Part shown: piece after piece, positions 53,345-61,526 of the stretch | Layout: each line of letters starts with the position of its first letter | How positions within the stretch are numbered: position 1 is the first letter of the stretch | Source of the DNA: Deltaproteobacteria bacterium GWC2_55_46 | Lineage (GTDB): Bacteria; Desulfobacterota; GWC2-55-46 | Direction: 5' to 3' | Assembly: GCA_001595385.3 (NCBI GenBank) | Contig: LVEI03000001.1 | Coordinates: 744,001 to 808,000 of the forward strand | DNA length: 64,000 nucleotides | The notes under the pieces: model-generated | Databases searched by the model: none | What the model was told of the DNA's origin: nothing | Seen by the model: only the letters and a program-made list of their open reading frames with translations | Position numbers and translations under genes: made by a program

Positions 53345-54643
53345 ATGCGGACGGTCTTCTCACGAGCGGCTTTGCTCATTGCGCTCCTCGCCCCTTCGCC
53401 ATGGATATTCGCGGAGGAGCCACTTCTTCTCGCTCCCCTTCTCGAAGAGGCGCGGGAAAAGAACCCGGAGCTTCGGGCCCTCAGGGAACGTGTCGAGTCT
53501 TTGGATGCAAGGACAAGAGCCATTGGGAGGCTCGATGATCCGACCCTCAAAATAGAGCTTGAGGACCTCTCCACCGACCGCCCCCTCGACATATCGCCTG
53601 ACGACGCGATGCTCACGAGGTACACCTTCTCACAGATGCTCCCCTTTCCGGGAAAATTGCGGCTGCGCGAGAGGATCGCCTCCAAAGAGGCGCTCTCAGC
53701 CAGGGCCGAGCTTTCATCCCGAACGCTAGATGTCTCGCAGATGATAAAGGAGGCCTTCTTCGATTACGCCTTCCTTGACGAGTCGGTCCGCATAAACATG
53801 GGCATAAAAGAGCTACTTTTGGATGCCGCGAAGACAGCCGAGGCGAGATACGCTACAGGCCAGGTCCCTCAGCAGGACGTCCTGAAGCTCAACGTCGAGC
53901 GGTCGATGGTCACGAACGAGATAATAGCCCTTGAGGCCGAAAAGGAGGTCGCCGCCGCGAGGCTCAAATCGCTCCTTGACAGGCCGCAGAAAAGCGAACT
54001 CGCCTCCCCCGGAGAGCTGCCGAAAGAGAGGGCGGCCTTCGACACAAATGAGCTTATCGACACGGCGGTCGCGTCAAGTCCTGATGTTAAGATGGCGGAA
54101 GCGGCGGCACAGGCAGGCGAGCTGGGGGCAGACCTCGCAGGCAAGAACTACTACCCGGATTTCATGGTAGGCATCGCGCCCATACAGCGGGACGGCAGGT
54201 TCGACAACTACGACCTCATGTTCCAGATGAACATACCGATATGGAGGGGAAAGTACGACTCTCAGGCGAAAGAAGCGAAGGCCGCGGCCACGTCCGCCCG
54301 CTCAAGGCTTGCCAACGAGAAGAACCGCAAGGGCTTCGAGGTAAAAAGCGCCGCTATCCAGGTGGGCGCGTCAGACAGGGCCAGGGAGCTTTACGAGACG
54401 ACCCTCATCCCGCAGGTAGAGCTCTCCTATGAATCGGCCTTGAGGAACTACCAGGCCGGGAAGATAGACCTCATTACGCTCCTTGATACCGAGCGCGAGC
54501 TCCGGAGGACGAGGATAGAGTACCTGCGGACGATACTCGGATACAACAAGCGCCTCGCCGCGCTTGAACGCGCCGTCGGCGCTGACATAAGGAAAGGCGC
54601 GACATCCCTTGAATCTACAGGTGTTGCGGACATGACTGAATGA
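53345..54643 (+). CDS. TolC-family outer membrane channel of the metal efflux pump
   Basis: Outer-membrane exit duct of the RND system (CusC-like). The 432 residues start with a signal peptide (1-23, ending IFA). Two long helical repeats follow, each with an outer-membrane-factor pattern: LLEEAREKNPELRALRERV ... FPGKLRLRERIASKEALSARAEL in the first, and SSPDVKMAEAAAQAGELGADLAGKNYYPD in the second. ATG 53345 lies 9 bases after GGGAGG; the in-frame TTG at 53339 would be too close to that site. It overlaps the adaptor gene by 4 bp. Confidence 0.88.
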   Translation: MRTVFSRAALLIALLAPSPWIFAEEPLLLAPLLEEAREKNPELRALRERVESLDARTRAIGRLDDPTLKIELEDLSTDRPLDISPDDAMLTRYTFSQMLPFPGKLRLRERIASKEALSARAELSSRTLDVSQMIKEAFFDYAFLDESVRINMGIKELLLDAAKTAEARYATGQVPQQDVLKLNVERSMVTNEIIALEAEKEVAAARLKSLLDRPQKSELASPGELPKERAAFDTNELIDTAVASSPDVKMAEAAAQAGELGADLAGKNYYPDFMVGIAPIQRDGRFDNYDLMFQMNIPIWRGKYDSQAKEAKAAATSARSRLANEKNRKGFEVKSAAIQVGASDRARELYETTLIPQVELSYESALRNYQAGKIDLITLLDTERELRRTRIEYLRTILGYNKRLAALERAVGADIRKGATSLESTGVADMTE

Positions 54644-55980
54644 AAAAAACAACAACCGCACTCTTATTTTTGGCTATCGGGCTCATGGCCGGCTCTGCCG
54701 CCGTGTGGTTCCTTACGCATGGCGATAAGGAACCGTCGGCAGCGGTAGCCAGGCAGAAAGGCGAGCGCGGGATAATCTACTACAGGAACCCGATGGACCC
54801 GGGCGTGACATCGCCTGTGCCCATGAAAGACCCGATGGGCATGGACTACATACCAGTCTACAAAGACGAGGCGGCTGCCGAAGCCATGAAGCCCGGCACG
54901 GTGCGTATAACACCGGAGCGCATTCAGAAGATAGGCGTCAAATCAGAGCCCGTTGAGAGAAGGCCATTAAACCACGTCATACGCACGGTCGGCAGGGTAG
55001 AGCCAATTGAAGAGAAGGTCCATATCATAACGGCCAAGGTACCGGGCTGGATAGAAAAGCTCTACGTCAACAGGACCGACGCGATGGTCGGCAAGGGAGC
55101 GATGCTCCTCGAGATATACAGCCCGGAGCTCGTCTCAGCCCAGCTGGAGTACCTGATCGCGCTCGAGGGCCTCAAGAAGGTGAAGGATAGCCCGTATAAA
55201 GACGCGCGCGAAGGGGCCGAGACGCTGCTGCGGGCCGCAAGGCAGAGGCTCAGGTACTGGGACATAACGGAAGACCAGATAAACGCACTTGAGGCGCGGG
55301 GCACTGCCGCGAGGACAATGGCCATAAGGTCCCCGGCCGGCGGGTCGGTTACCGAGAAGATGGTGGTCGAAGGGCAGAAGATCGAGGCCGGGGAGCCGCT
55401 CTTCAAGATCATAGACCATTCCAGCGTCTGGGTATACGGCGAGATATACGAGTACGAGATGCCTTACATAAAGATGGGGCAGTCGGCTCTCCTTACCTCG
55501 GCCTATTCACCCACAGACAGGTATACGGGGAAGATAGAGCACATATACACCCACCTCGGCTCCATAAGGTACACCCCTGAGGAAGGCACAGAGGTGAGGA
55601 CCGCCAAGGTGAGGTTCGCCCTCCCCAACAGGGAGCACAGGCTCAAGTTCGGGATGTACCTCAATATCGAGATATCGGTGCCCATAGCCAGGCGGCCGCT
55701 CTCTGTGCCTGAATCCGCCGTCATAGACACGGGTGTCAGGCAGCTTGTGATAGTGGACAGGCGCGACGGCACCTTTGAGCCCAGGGAGGTGAAGCTCGGG
55801 GCCATGGGCGATGGTATGCGCGAGGTGCAAAAGGGCGTTGCTGAAGGAGAATGGGTCGTGACCTCGGCCAACTTCCTCGTGGACTCCGAAAGCAACCTCA
55901 AGGCCGCGGTAAGCTCCATGGGCCACGCGAAAGGCGAAGAGGCGGCCGGACAAGCGCCTGCCCAGGGGCAGAAGCGCTGA
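54640..55980 (+). CDS. cusB: RND efflux periplasmic adaptor, CusB-like
   Basis: Membrane-fusion protein linking pump and channel. The 446-residue protein has an N-terminal membrane anchor (about 6-23). A heavy-metal-binding segment follows (about 47-70, YRNPMDPGVTSPVPMKDPMGMDYIPVY; Met-rich). Next come a lipoyl/hairpin region (HIITAKVPGWIEKLYVN; coiled hairpin 160-205) and beta-barrel domains. The Met-containing segment is characteristic of CusB/SilB-type adaptors. Start overlaps the tolC stop as ATGA; its stop overlaps the CusA start as TGATG. Substrate preference for Cu/Ag is inferred. Confidence 0.92.
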   Translation: MKKTTTALLFLAIGLMAGSAAVWFLTHGDKEPSAAVARQKGERGIIYYRNPMDPGVTSPVPMKDPMGMDYIPVYKDEAAAEAMKPGTVRITPERIQKIGVKSEPVERRPLNHVIRTVGRVEPIEEKVHIITAKVPGWIEKLYVNRTDAMVGKGAMLLEIYSPELVSAQLEYLIALEGLKKVKDSPYKDAREGAETLLRAARQRLRYWDITEDQINALEARGTAARTMAIRSPAGGSVTEKMVVEGQKIEAGEPLFKIIDHSSVWVYGEIYEYEMPYIKMGQSALLTSAYSPTDRYTGKIEHIYTHLGSIRYTPEEGTEVRTAKVRFALPNREHRLKFGMYLNIEISVPIARRPLSVPESAVIDTGVRQLVIVDRRDGTFEPREVKLGAMGDGMREVQKGVAEGEWVVTSANFLVDSESNLKAAVSSMGHAKGEEAAGQAPAQGQKR

Positions 55981-58900
55981 TGCTCAAGAAGATAATCGAG
56001 ATATCGGTAAAGCACAGGCTCCTTGTACTCCTTTTCACCGTCTTCATCACAGGCTGGGGCATATGGACCATATACAAGACCCCGATAGACGCCATACCCG
56101 ACCTCTCTGACGTACAGGTCATAATCTTTACCGAATACCCGGGGCAGGCCCCGCAGGTCGTAGAAGACCAGGTCACCTATCCTCTCACGACGGCGATGCT
56201 TGCCGTGCCGAAGGCGAAGGTGGTAAGGGGCTACTCCTTCTTCGGGGTCTCCTTTGTCTATATAATCTTCGAGGACGGAACCGACATCTACTGGGCCCGC
56301 AGCAGGGTCCTCGAGTACCTGAACTTCGCCGCCAACAAGCTCCCCTCAGGCGTCTCCCCTTCTCTCGGCCCTGACGCCACAGGCGTAGGCTGGGTCTACG
56401 AGTACGCCCTTGAGGGCAAGGGATACAGCCTCGCGGAGCTCCGCTCCATACAGGACTGGTTCGTAAGGTACCAGCTCACCTCAGTGCCAGGGGTATCTGA
56501 AGTCGCCTCCATCGGCGGCTTCGTAAAACAGTATCAGGTCAACATAGACCCCAACAGGCTCGTAACCCACGACGTCACCATAGACGACGTGGTAAAGGCC
56601 CTCCGGATGGGCAACCGCGACACCGGAGGCCGGGTCCTTGAGATGGCCGAACGGGAGTACATGGTCCGCGGCCTCGGCTACATAAAGAGCATCCCCGACA
56701 TAGAGAATATCGTCTTGAAGGTAGACCGCACCGGCACGCCCGTAAGGATACGGGACGTGGCGAGGGTAGAGATCGGCCCGGATGAAAGAAGGGGCCTTGC
56801 GGAGCTTGACGGCGAGGGTGAGGCCGTGGGCGGCATAGTCGTCATGCGCTTCGGCGAGAACGCCCTCACCGTCATAAACGGGGTCAAGGCAAAGCTCGAT
56901 GAGATAAAGGCCGGCCTACCCCCAGGCGTGAGCGTCAGGCCCGTCTACGACAGGAGCGAGCTTATCTACAGGGCCATAGAGACCTTGAAGGAGAAGCTCA
57001 TAGAGGAGTCTATCCTCGTCTCGATAGTCTGCATAATATTCCTCCTCCACTTCAGGTCATCTCTCGTCGCCATAATAATGCTGCCCATAGGCATACTCGT
57101 CTCGTTCATCGTCATGTACTCGATGGGCATCAACGCCAACATCATGAGCCTCGGCGGCATAGCCATAGCCATCGGCGCCATGATAGACGGCGCCATCATA
57201 ATGGTCGAGAACTGCCATAAGCACCTCGAGCGCGAAAGCGGCAACGGAAGCAACAAGCCCCATTGGGATATCGTCACGCAGGCCGCGAAGGAGGTTGGCC
57301 CCGCCCTTTTCTTCTCGCTCCTCATCATAACCGTCTCCTTCATGCCCATATTCACGCTGGAGGCGCAGGAAGGCAGGCTCTTCAAGCCCCTTGCCTACAC
57401 AAAGACCTTTGCCATGGCCGCCGCCGCCATACTCTCCATCACCCTGGTGCCGGTCCTCATGGGGATATTCATAAGGGGCAAGATCCGCCCCGAGGAGCAC
57501 AACCCCATTACAAGGTCGCTCATCTGGGTCTACAGGCCGGCCATAGAAAAGGTCTTGAAGTACAGGAAGGCGACGATATTCGCCGCCATAGGGGCCCTCG
57601 CCTTAACGGCCTTTCCAATCGCCAGGATCGGAAGCGAGTTCATGCCCGCTCTCAACGAGGGGACGCTCCTTTACATGCCCGTTACGCTCCCCGGCGTCTC
57701 GGTAACAAAGGCCGCCGAGATACTCCAGACGCAGGACAAGATAATCAAGAGCTTCCCTGAGGTCGAAAGCGTCTTCGGCAAGGCCGGGAGGGCGCTTACA
57801 GCCACGGACCCGGCGCCCTTCGAGATGTTCGAGACGGTAATAAACCTGAAGCCCATGGACGAGTGGCGCCCCGGCATGACAACCGACAAGCTCATCGAGG
57901 AGATGGACTCCGCCCTCGACCTCCCCGGCATAACGAACGCGTGGACGATGCCGATAAAGGCCAGGATAGACATGCTCTCGACAGGTATCAGGACCCCGGT
58001 GGGCATAAAGGTCTTCGGCAAGGACTTGAACGAACTTGAGAAGGTCGCCCTCGACGTGGAGTCGGCTGTCAAGAAGGTGCCGGGGACCTCGAGCGCCTAC
58101 GCCGAGAGGATAGTCGGCGGCTACTACCTCGACATAGACATAAAAAGAGAGGAGGCCGCGAGGTACGGCCTCAGGATAGAGGACATACAGGACGTGGTGA
58201 TGTCAGCCATAGGCGGCGAGAACGTGACCACGACCGTCGAGGGGCTTGAGCGCTACCCGGTGAACGTAAGGTACAAAAGGGAATTGAGGGACAACGTCGA
58301 CAAGCTCGGCAGGGTGCTTGTGCCGACCATGTCAGGCGACCACATACCGCTCTACCAGGTGGCTGACCTGAAGATCAAGATGGGCCCGCCCGGCATAAGG
58401 ACAGAGGACGCCCTTCTTACGACCTGGATATTCGTCGACGTAAGGGGCAGGGACATCGGCGGGTATGTAAAAGAGGCAAAGGCCGCGGTCGCGGATAACG
58501 TAAAATTCCCGCCGGGCTATTACGTCAGCTGGAGCGGACAGTACGAGTACATGCAGAGGGCGTATTCCAAGCTCAAGGTCATCATACCGCTTACGCTCCT
58601 CATCATATTCCTGCTCCTGTACTTCAACTTCAAGAGCTTGACGGAGTGCCTCATAATACTGCTTGCCATACCGTTCTCGCTCATCGGCGCGGCGTGGCTG
58701 ATCTATCTCCTCGGGTATAACCTCTCGATAGGCGTGGCGGTGGGGTTCATAGCCCTGGCCGGACTTGACGCGGAGATGGGCATAGTCATGCTCATCTACC
58801 TGAACCAGGCCTACAACCAGAGGAAGGAGGCCGGCAGGATGAACAACTGGGCTGACCTGCACGAGGCCATAATCGACGGAACTGTCTTGAGGGTGCGCCC

Positions 58901-59090
58901 AAAGCTCATGACCGTGACCGCGATAATCGCGGGACTTCTTCCCATCATGTGGAGCACCGGCACAGGGGCCGACGTCATGAAGAAGATAGCCGCCCCGATG
59001 GTCGGCGGCATGTTCACATCGGGCCTCCTCGAGCTCCTTGTCCTCCCTGCCATCTACGCCGTATGGAAAGGAAGGAATCTCCCCCGGTAG
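55980..59090 (+). CDS. cusA: heavy-metal RND efflux pump, CusA-like
   Basis: Inner-membrane proton-driven pump of 1036 residues with 12 transmembrane helices in two repeats. Visible are IDAIPDLSDVQVIIFTEYPGQAPQVVEDQVTYPL at the start, the proton-relay Asp in GAMIDGAIIMVEN, ATDPAPFEMFET and RIDMLSTGI in the periplasmic part. The last two carry methionines at the positions used by E. coli CusA; CzcA, the Zn/Co/Cd type, lacks them. Thus Cu(I)/Ag(I) is the likely substrate. ATG 55980 overlaps the adaptor stop by one base; the open frame extends 43 codons upstream but lies within the adaptor gene. Confidence 0.95.
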   Translation: MLKKIIEISVKHRLLVLLFTVFITGWGIWTIYKTPIDAIPDLSDVQVIIFTEYPGQAPQVVEDQVTYPLTTAMLAVPKAKVVRGYSFFGVSFVYIIFEDGTDIYWARSRVLEYLNFAANKLPSGVSPSLGPDATGVGWVYEYALEGKGYSLAELRSIQDWFVRYQLTSVPGVSEVASIGGFVKQYQVNIDPNRLVTHDVTIDDVVKALRMGNRDTGGRVLEMAEREYMVRGLGYIKSIPDIENIVLKVDRTGTPVRIRDVARVEIGPDERRGLAELDGEGEAVGGIVVMRFGENALTVINGVKAKLDEIKAGLPPGVSVRPVYDRSELIYRAIETLKEKLIEESILVSIVCIIFLLHFRSSLVAIIMLPIGILVSFIVMYSMGINANIMSLGGIAIAIGAMIDGAIIMVENCHKHLERESGNGSNKPHWDIVTQAAKEVGPALFFSLLIITVSFMPIFTLEAQEGRLFKPLAYTKTFAMAAAAILSITLVPVLMGIFIRGKIRPEEHNPITRSLIWVYRPAIEKVLKYRKATIFAAIGALALTAFPIARIGSEFMPALNEGTLLYMPVTLPGVSVTKAAEILQTQDKIIKSFPEVESVFGKAGRALTATDPAPFEMFETVINLKPMDEWRPGMTTDKLIEEMDSALDLPGITNAWTMPIKARIDMLSTGIRTPVGIKVFGKDLNELEKVALDVESAVKKVPGTSSAYAERIVGGYYLDIDIKREEAARYGLRIEDIQDVVMSAIGGENVTTTVEGLERYPVNVRYKRELRDNVDKLGRVLVPTMSGDHIPLYQVADLKIKMGPPGIRTEDALLTTWIFVDVRGRDIGGYVKEAKAAVADNVKFPPGYYVSWSGQYEYMQRAYSKLKVIIPLTLLIIFLLLYFNFKSLTECLIILLAIPFSLIGAAWLIYLLGYNLSIGVAVGFIALAGLDAEMGIVMLIYLNQAYNQRKEAGRMNNWADLHEAIIDGTVLRVRPKLMTVTAIIAGLLPIMWSTGTGADVMKKIAAPMVGGMFTSGLLELLVLPAIYAVWKGRNLPR

Positions 59091-59134
59091 CCCACAACTA
59101 CCTCTCGGGATTCTCTGCTATAGTAAATTGTATA

Positions 59135-59166
59135 GGCTGAATGGCGGGTTCTGCCGCCTTTCAGCC
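59135..59166 (+). promoter_or_regulatory. GC-rich hairpin ahead of the small exported protein
   Basis: GGCTGA-A-T-GGCGG paired with CCGCC-T-T-TCAGCC (six-base loop, one internal mismatch). It lies between the CusA stop and the ribosome site of the next gene, 11 bp before GGAGG. There is no T-run, so it is not a standard terminator; it could be an mRNA stability or attenuation element. A TATAGT-like sequence lies just upstream (59119-59124). Confidence 0.5.
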
Positions 59167-59190
59167 ACATACCCTACGGAGGTCATGAGC

Positions 59191-59502
59191 ATGAAAAGAG
59201 CGTGGCCGGTCGTTGTCCTGCTACTGTTTACCTTCGCCGGTCCATTGACATCGCCGGGTACTTCTCTGGCTCAGTTCCCTGACCAGAGGTTTCCGTCCGG
59301 GGACCCGTTCCTTAATATGGAAAGCCAGCAGTTGACCCAGGAGACGCTTATGGCATTAAGGGAGCTCGTAAACGTGATGAAGGAGCTTCAGTCGACTCCG
59401 CAGCCACAAAAGGAACGGCTTCAAGCGCTCTCCGAGAGGCTCGATTTCCTCATAATGCGCCAGCAGGACCTCGCCATGCGCCAGAGGATGAGCAGGCCCT
59501 GA
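59191..59502 (+). CDS. small exported helical protein
   Basis: A 103-residue protein with a signal peptide (about 1-29, ending SLA) and a short mature domain of amphipathic helices (ESQQLTQETLMALRELVNVMKELQ ... RLDFLIMRQQDLAMRQRM), rich in Gln, Leu, Met and Arg. No family is recognised. ATG 59191 lies 8 bases after GGAGG; an ATG two codons earlier (59185) is too close. It is 100 bp after cusA, so it may belong to the metal island. The six Met in the mature part could bind metal, but this is weak evidence. Confidence 0.65.
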   Translation: MKRAWPVVVLLLFTFAGPLTSPGTSLAQFPDQRFPSGDPFLNMESQQLTQETLMALRELVNVMKELQSTPQPQKERLQALSERLDFLIMRQQDLAMRQRMSRP

Positions 59503-60018
59503 GGCCCAAAAAAGGTCTATCATGAAAAGAACGGCCCTTGCGAAACCGCCGCAAGCCAGATAATGAAGGAGAGCCGGGCAAACGCCCTTCCGGGCAACAA
59601 CTCAACAGGCTCAAATAACGATTGAAGAGTCTTCCCCCCTGTGTTAAAATCCCGAAAAATTAAAAGGGACTGTAGTATTAAGAACCACCCGTCAAAGCGC
59701 CCGGGACCCCTCGTTATCCTGAGTTTCTTTTCCCTGTCAACTCCCCATTAAAGACGCCGGGTCGGAAACGAAAAGACAAGCGATAAGCAGGAGAACGCCC
59801 TGCGTACAAATAGCTTGACAACGAACTTTGGCATGTGATAGCAATACCCTGTTTAAGCTTTAGCAAGGCCAAACTTCACAACCCAGACAACCATTTCGGC
59901 ATGCGCGGCGGCCTTATGAACGCACGTTGCCAGGCGGTCCTCATACCCTGGGCTTGAGGGCTTAAGCGTATCGGCTCTCTTAAAAAACGTTAAAAAATCC
60001 AAGGCGTACGGATAAAAG
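59503..60018 (+). other. 516-bp non-coding region before the F-type ATPase genes
   Basis: No credible gene is visible in either direction. It holds a TTGACA box (59815-59820) and inverted repeats nested over 59824-59960: AACTTTGGC with GCCAAACTT (one mismatch), AAGGCC with GGCCTT, and CCCAG with CTGGG. A CCCTGTTTAAGC/GCTTGAGGG pair also spans it. Some pairs exclude one another, as in a switching leader or small RNA, but this may be chance. The left 300 bp (59503-59800) shows nothing recognisable. Confidence 0.4.
59815..59843 (+). promoter_or_regulatory. possible promoter of the F-type ATPase genes
   Basis: TTGACA (59815-59820), a 17-base spacer and ATAGCA (59838-59843). The -35 is perfect but the -10 is weak. 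It is about 175 bp upstream of the first gene, leaving a long leader. Confidence 0.4.
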
Positions 60019-60978
60019 ATGATATCACTCGACCAGACCCTTCTTTTCCAGGTAATCGGCTTTTTCATCCTCCTCGTTATCTTGAACCAGTTTCTTTACA
60101 AACCTGTTCAGAGGGTCCTCAGGGAGCGGGACGAGCGCATAGACGGCAATCTGAAGAAGGCCTCCCTTACTAAAGAAGAGCTTGCCGAAGGCCTTTTGAA
60201 CTATGACAGGAAGCTCAAGGAAGCTGCTGTAAAGGGGCACGAAGAACGCGCCAGGATGAGAAAAGAGACCCAGGAAAAGGAAAAGGCCATAATCGAAGCG
60301 GCCAGGGTAGATGCCGCCAAAGGGCTTTCATCCATAAGGACCGAGCTTTCGGCAAGCAAAGGAAGCGCCCTTGCGGGCCTTAAGGCGGAAGCGAGCGTGC
60401 TTGCCAGGGAAATAGCCGGCAAGGTTCTCGACAGGAACATAGCCGGCCTGCTCGTCCTTGCTATCCTTCTCCCCTCCATCGCGTTCGCCTCGGAGAGCGA
60501 GCACGGCGGGAACGGCTCGACATGGAAGCTCATTAACTTCGCGATACTCGCCATAGGAGTATACTTCGTCTGGACAAAGGTCATAAAGGGTCTGCTTGAC
60601 AAGAGGGGCACCGATATAAAAAAGGCCATCGAAGAGGCTCAAATGGCCAGGGACGAGGCCGAGAAGAAGGCTGCCGAGTACAGGGAAAAGCTCTCGCTCC
60701 TCGATAAAAGGGTCGCCGGGATACTGAGCGAGCTCCGGGCAGAGGGTGAATCCGAAAAAGAAAGAATGATACTTGACGCCGGCAAAGCCGCCGAGAGGCT
60801 CAAGGAGCAGGCGAAGGTGGCCGCCGAGCAGGAGATAAGGAAAGCGAAGCTCGAGATAAGGGAAGAGGCCGCAAAGCTCTCTGTAGAGCTTGCGGAGCAG
60901 ATATTGAAAAAGGAGCTCAATCCTGCTGACCAGGAGAGGCTTGTAAAAGGATACCTAAACAATCTGAGGCTTAACTGA
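60019..60978 (+). CDS. F-type ATP synthase b'-b fusion subunit
   Basis: A 319-residue stator protein that joins two normally separate subunits. Residues 1-140 match a b' subunit: TM helix about 8-27 (FQVIGFFILLVILNQFLY), then a charged coiled coil ending EIAGKVLDRN. Without a stop, residues 141-157 continue as a signal-like hydrophobic stretch (AGLLVLAILLPSIAFA). A second TM helix follows (169-188), then the b-type coiled coil to the end. In related bacteria b' and b are separate genes of about 140 and 205 codons. The topology works: cytoplasmic coil, out, short loop, back in. The junction is at DNA 60436-60442. It could be a true fusion, a natural deletion or an assembly error. Overlaps delta by one base (TGATG). 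Confidence 0.85.
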   Translation: MISLDQTLLFQVIGFFILLVILNQFLYKPVQRVLRERDERIDGNLKKASLTKEELAEGLLNYDRKLKEAAVKGHEERARMRKETQEKEKAIIEAARVDAAKGLSSIRTELSASKGSALAGLKAEASVLAREIAGKVLDRNIAGLLVLAILLPSIAFASESEHGGNGSTWKLINFAILAIGVYFVWTKVIKGLLDKRGTDIKKAIEEAQMARDEAEKKAAEYREKLSLLDKRVAGILSELRAEGESEKERMILDAGKAAERLKEQAKVAAEQEIRKAKLEIREEAAKLSVELAEQILKKELNPADQERLVKGYLNNLRLN

Positions 60979-61523
60979 TGAAGAGTTCCGCATCCAAGAG
61001 GTTCGCGAAGGCCCTTATAGAGGTCGGCAAGGAAGAAGGGGCATGGGACAGGTACGGCAAGGAGCTCAGGACCGTTATTGCCGTATTCAGGGGAAACCCG
61101 GAGCTTGAAAAGGCCCTCCTGAACCCCATGTACAAGCTCGAAGAGAGAAAGGCCCTGATGGACAGCGTTGCCGCCTCTACGGGACTTTCGGCCCACGTCG
61201 CGAAGTTCCTCGACATACTCGTCGAGACCAGGAATATCCGTTTCATAGAAGATATAGCCGAGGCATACTCAAGGTTCGAGGACGCCATCGCGGGCAGGAT
61301 AAGGGCCACGGTCGAATCGCCTGCCGAGCTTTCCCAGGCCCTCGCGGAAGAGATAAGGACGAAGCTCAGCGCCACAACGGGCAAAGAGGTCATACTCACC
61401 TGCAAATACAACCCTGAGCTACTCGGCGGGCTTGTCCTCAGGATAGACAACACCATCCTTGACGGCAGCCTCAAGACCCAGCTTGAACTCATGAAAGAAA
61501 AAATACTCGAAGGGGTGGTTTAG
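60978..61523 (+). CDS. atpH: F-type ATP synthase subunit delta
   Basis: Stator subunit delta (OSCP-like) that joins b/b' to the alpha3beta3 head. The 181-residue protein begins SASKRFAKALIEVGKEEG, has LNPMYKLEERKALMDSV near 50 and the C-terminal GKEVILTCKYNPELLGGLVLRIDNTILDGSLKTQLE, the family signature. Length is normal (about 180). Start ATG overlaps the b'-b stop by one base and alpha follows 3 bp later. Confidence 0.95.
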   Translation: MKSSASKRFAKALIEVGKEEGAWDRYGKELRTVIAVFRGNPELEKALLNPMYKLEERKALMDSVAASTGLSAHVAKFLDILVETRNIRFIEDIAEAYSRFEDAIAGRIRATVESPAELSQALAEEIRTKLSATTGKEVILTCKYNPELLGGLVLRIDNTILDGSLKTQLELMKEKILEGVV

Positions 61524-61526
61524 ACG

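Noticed and set aside
55851-55979. 43-codon upstream extension of the CusA-like frame
   Set aside because: This part overlaps the adaptor gene in another frame; the ATG at 55980 overlaps the stop as TGATG and matches the start of known pumps.
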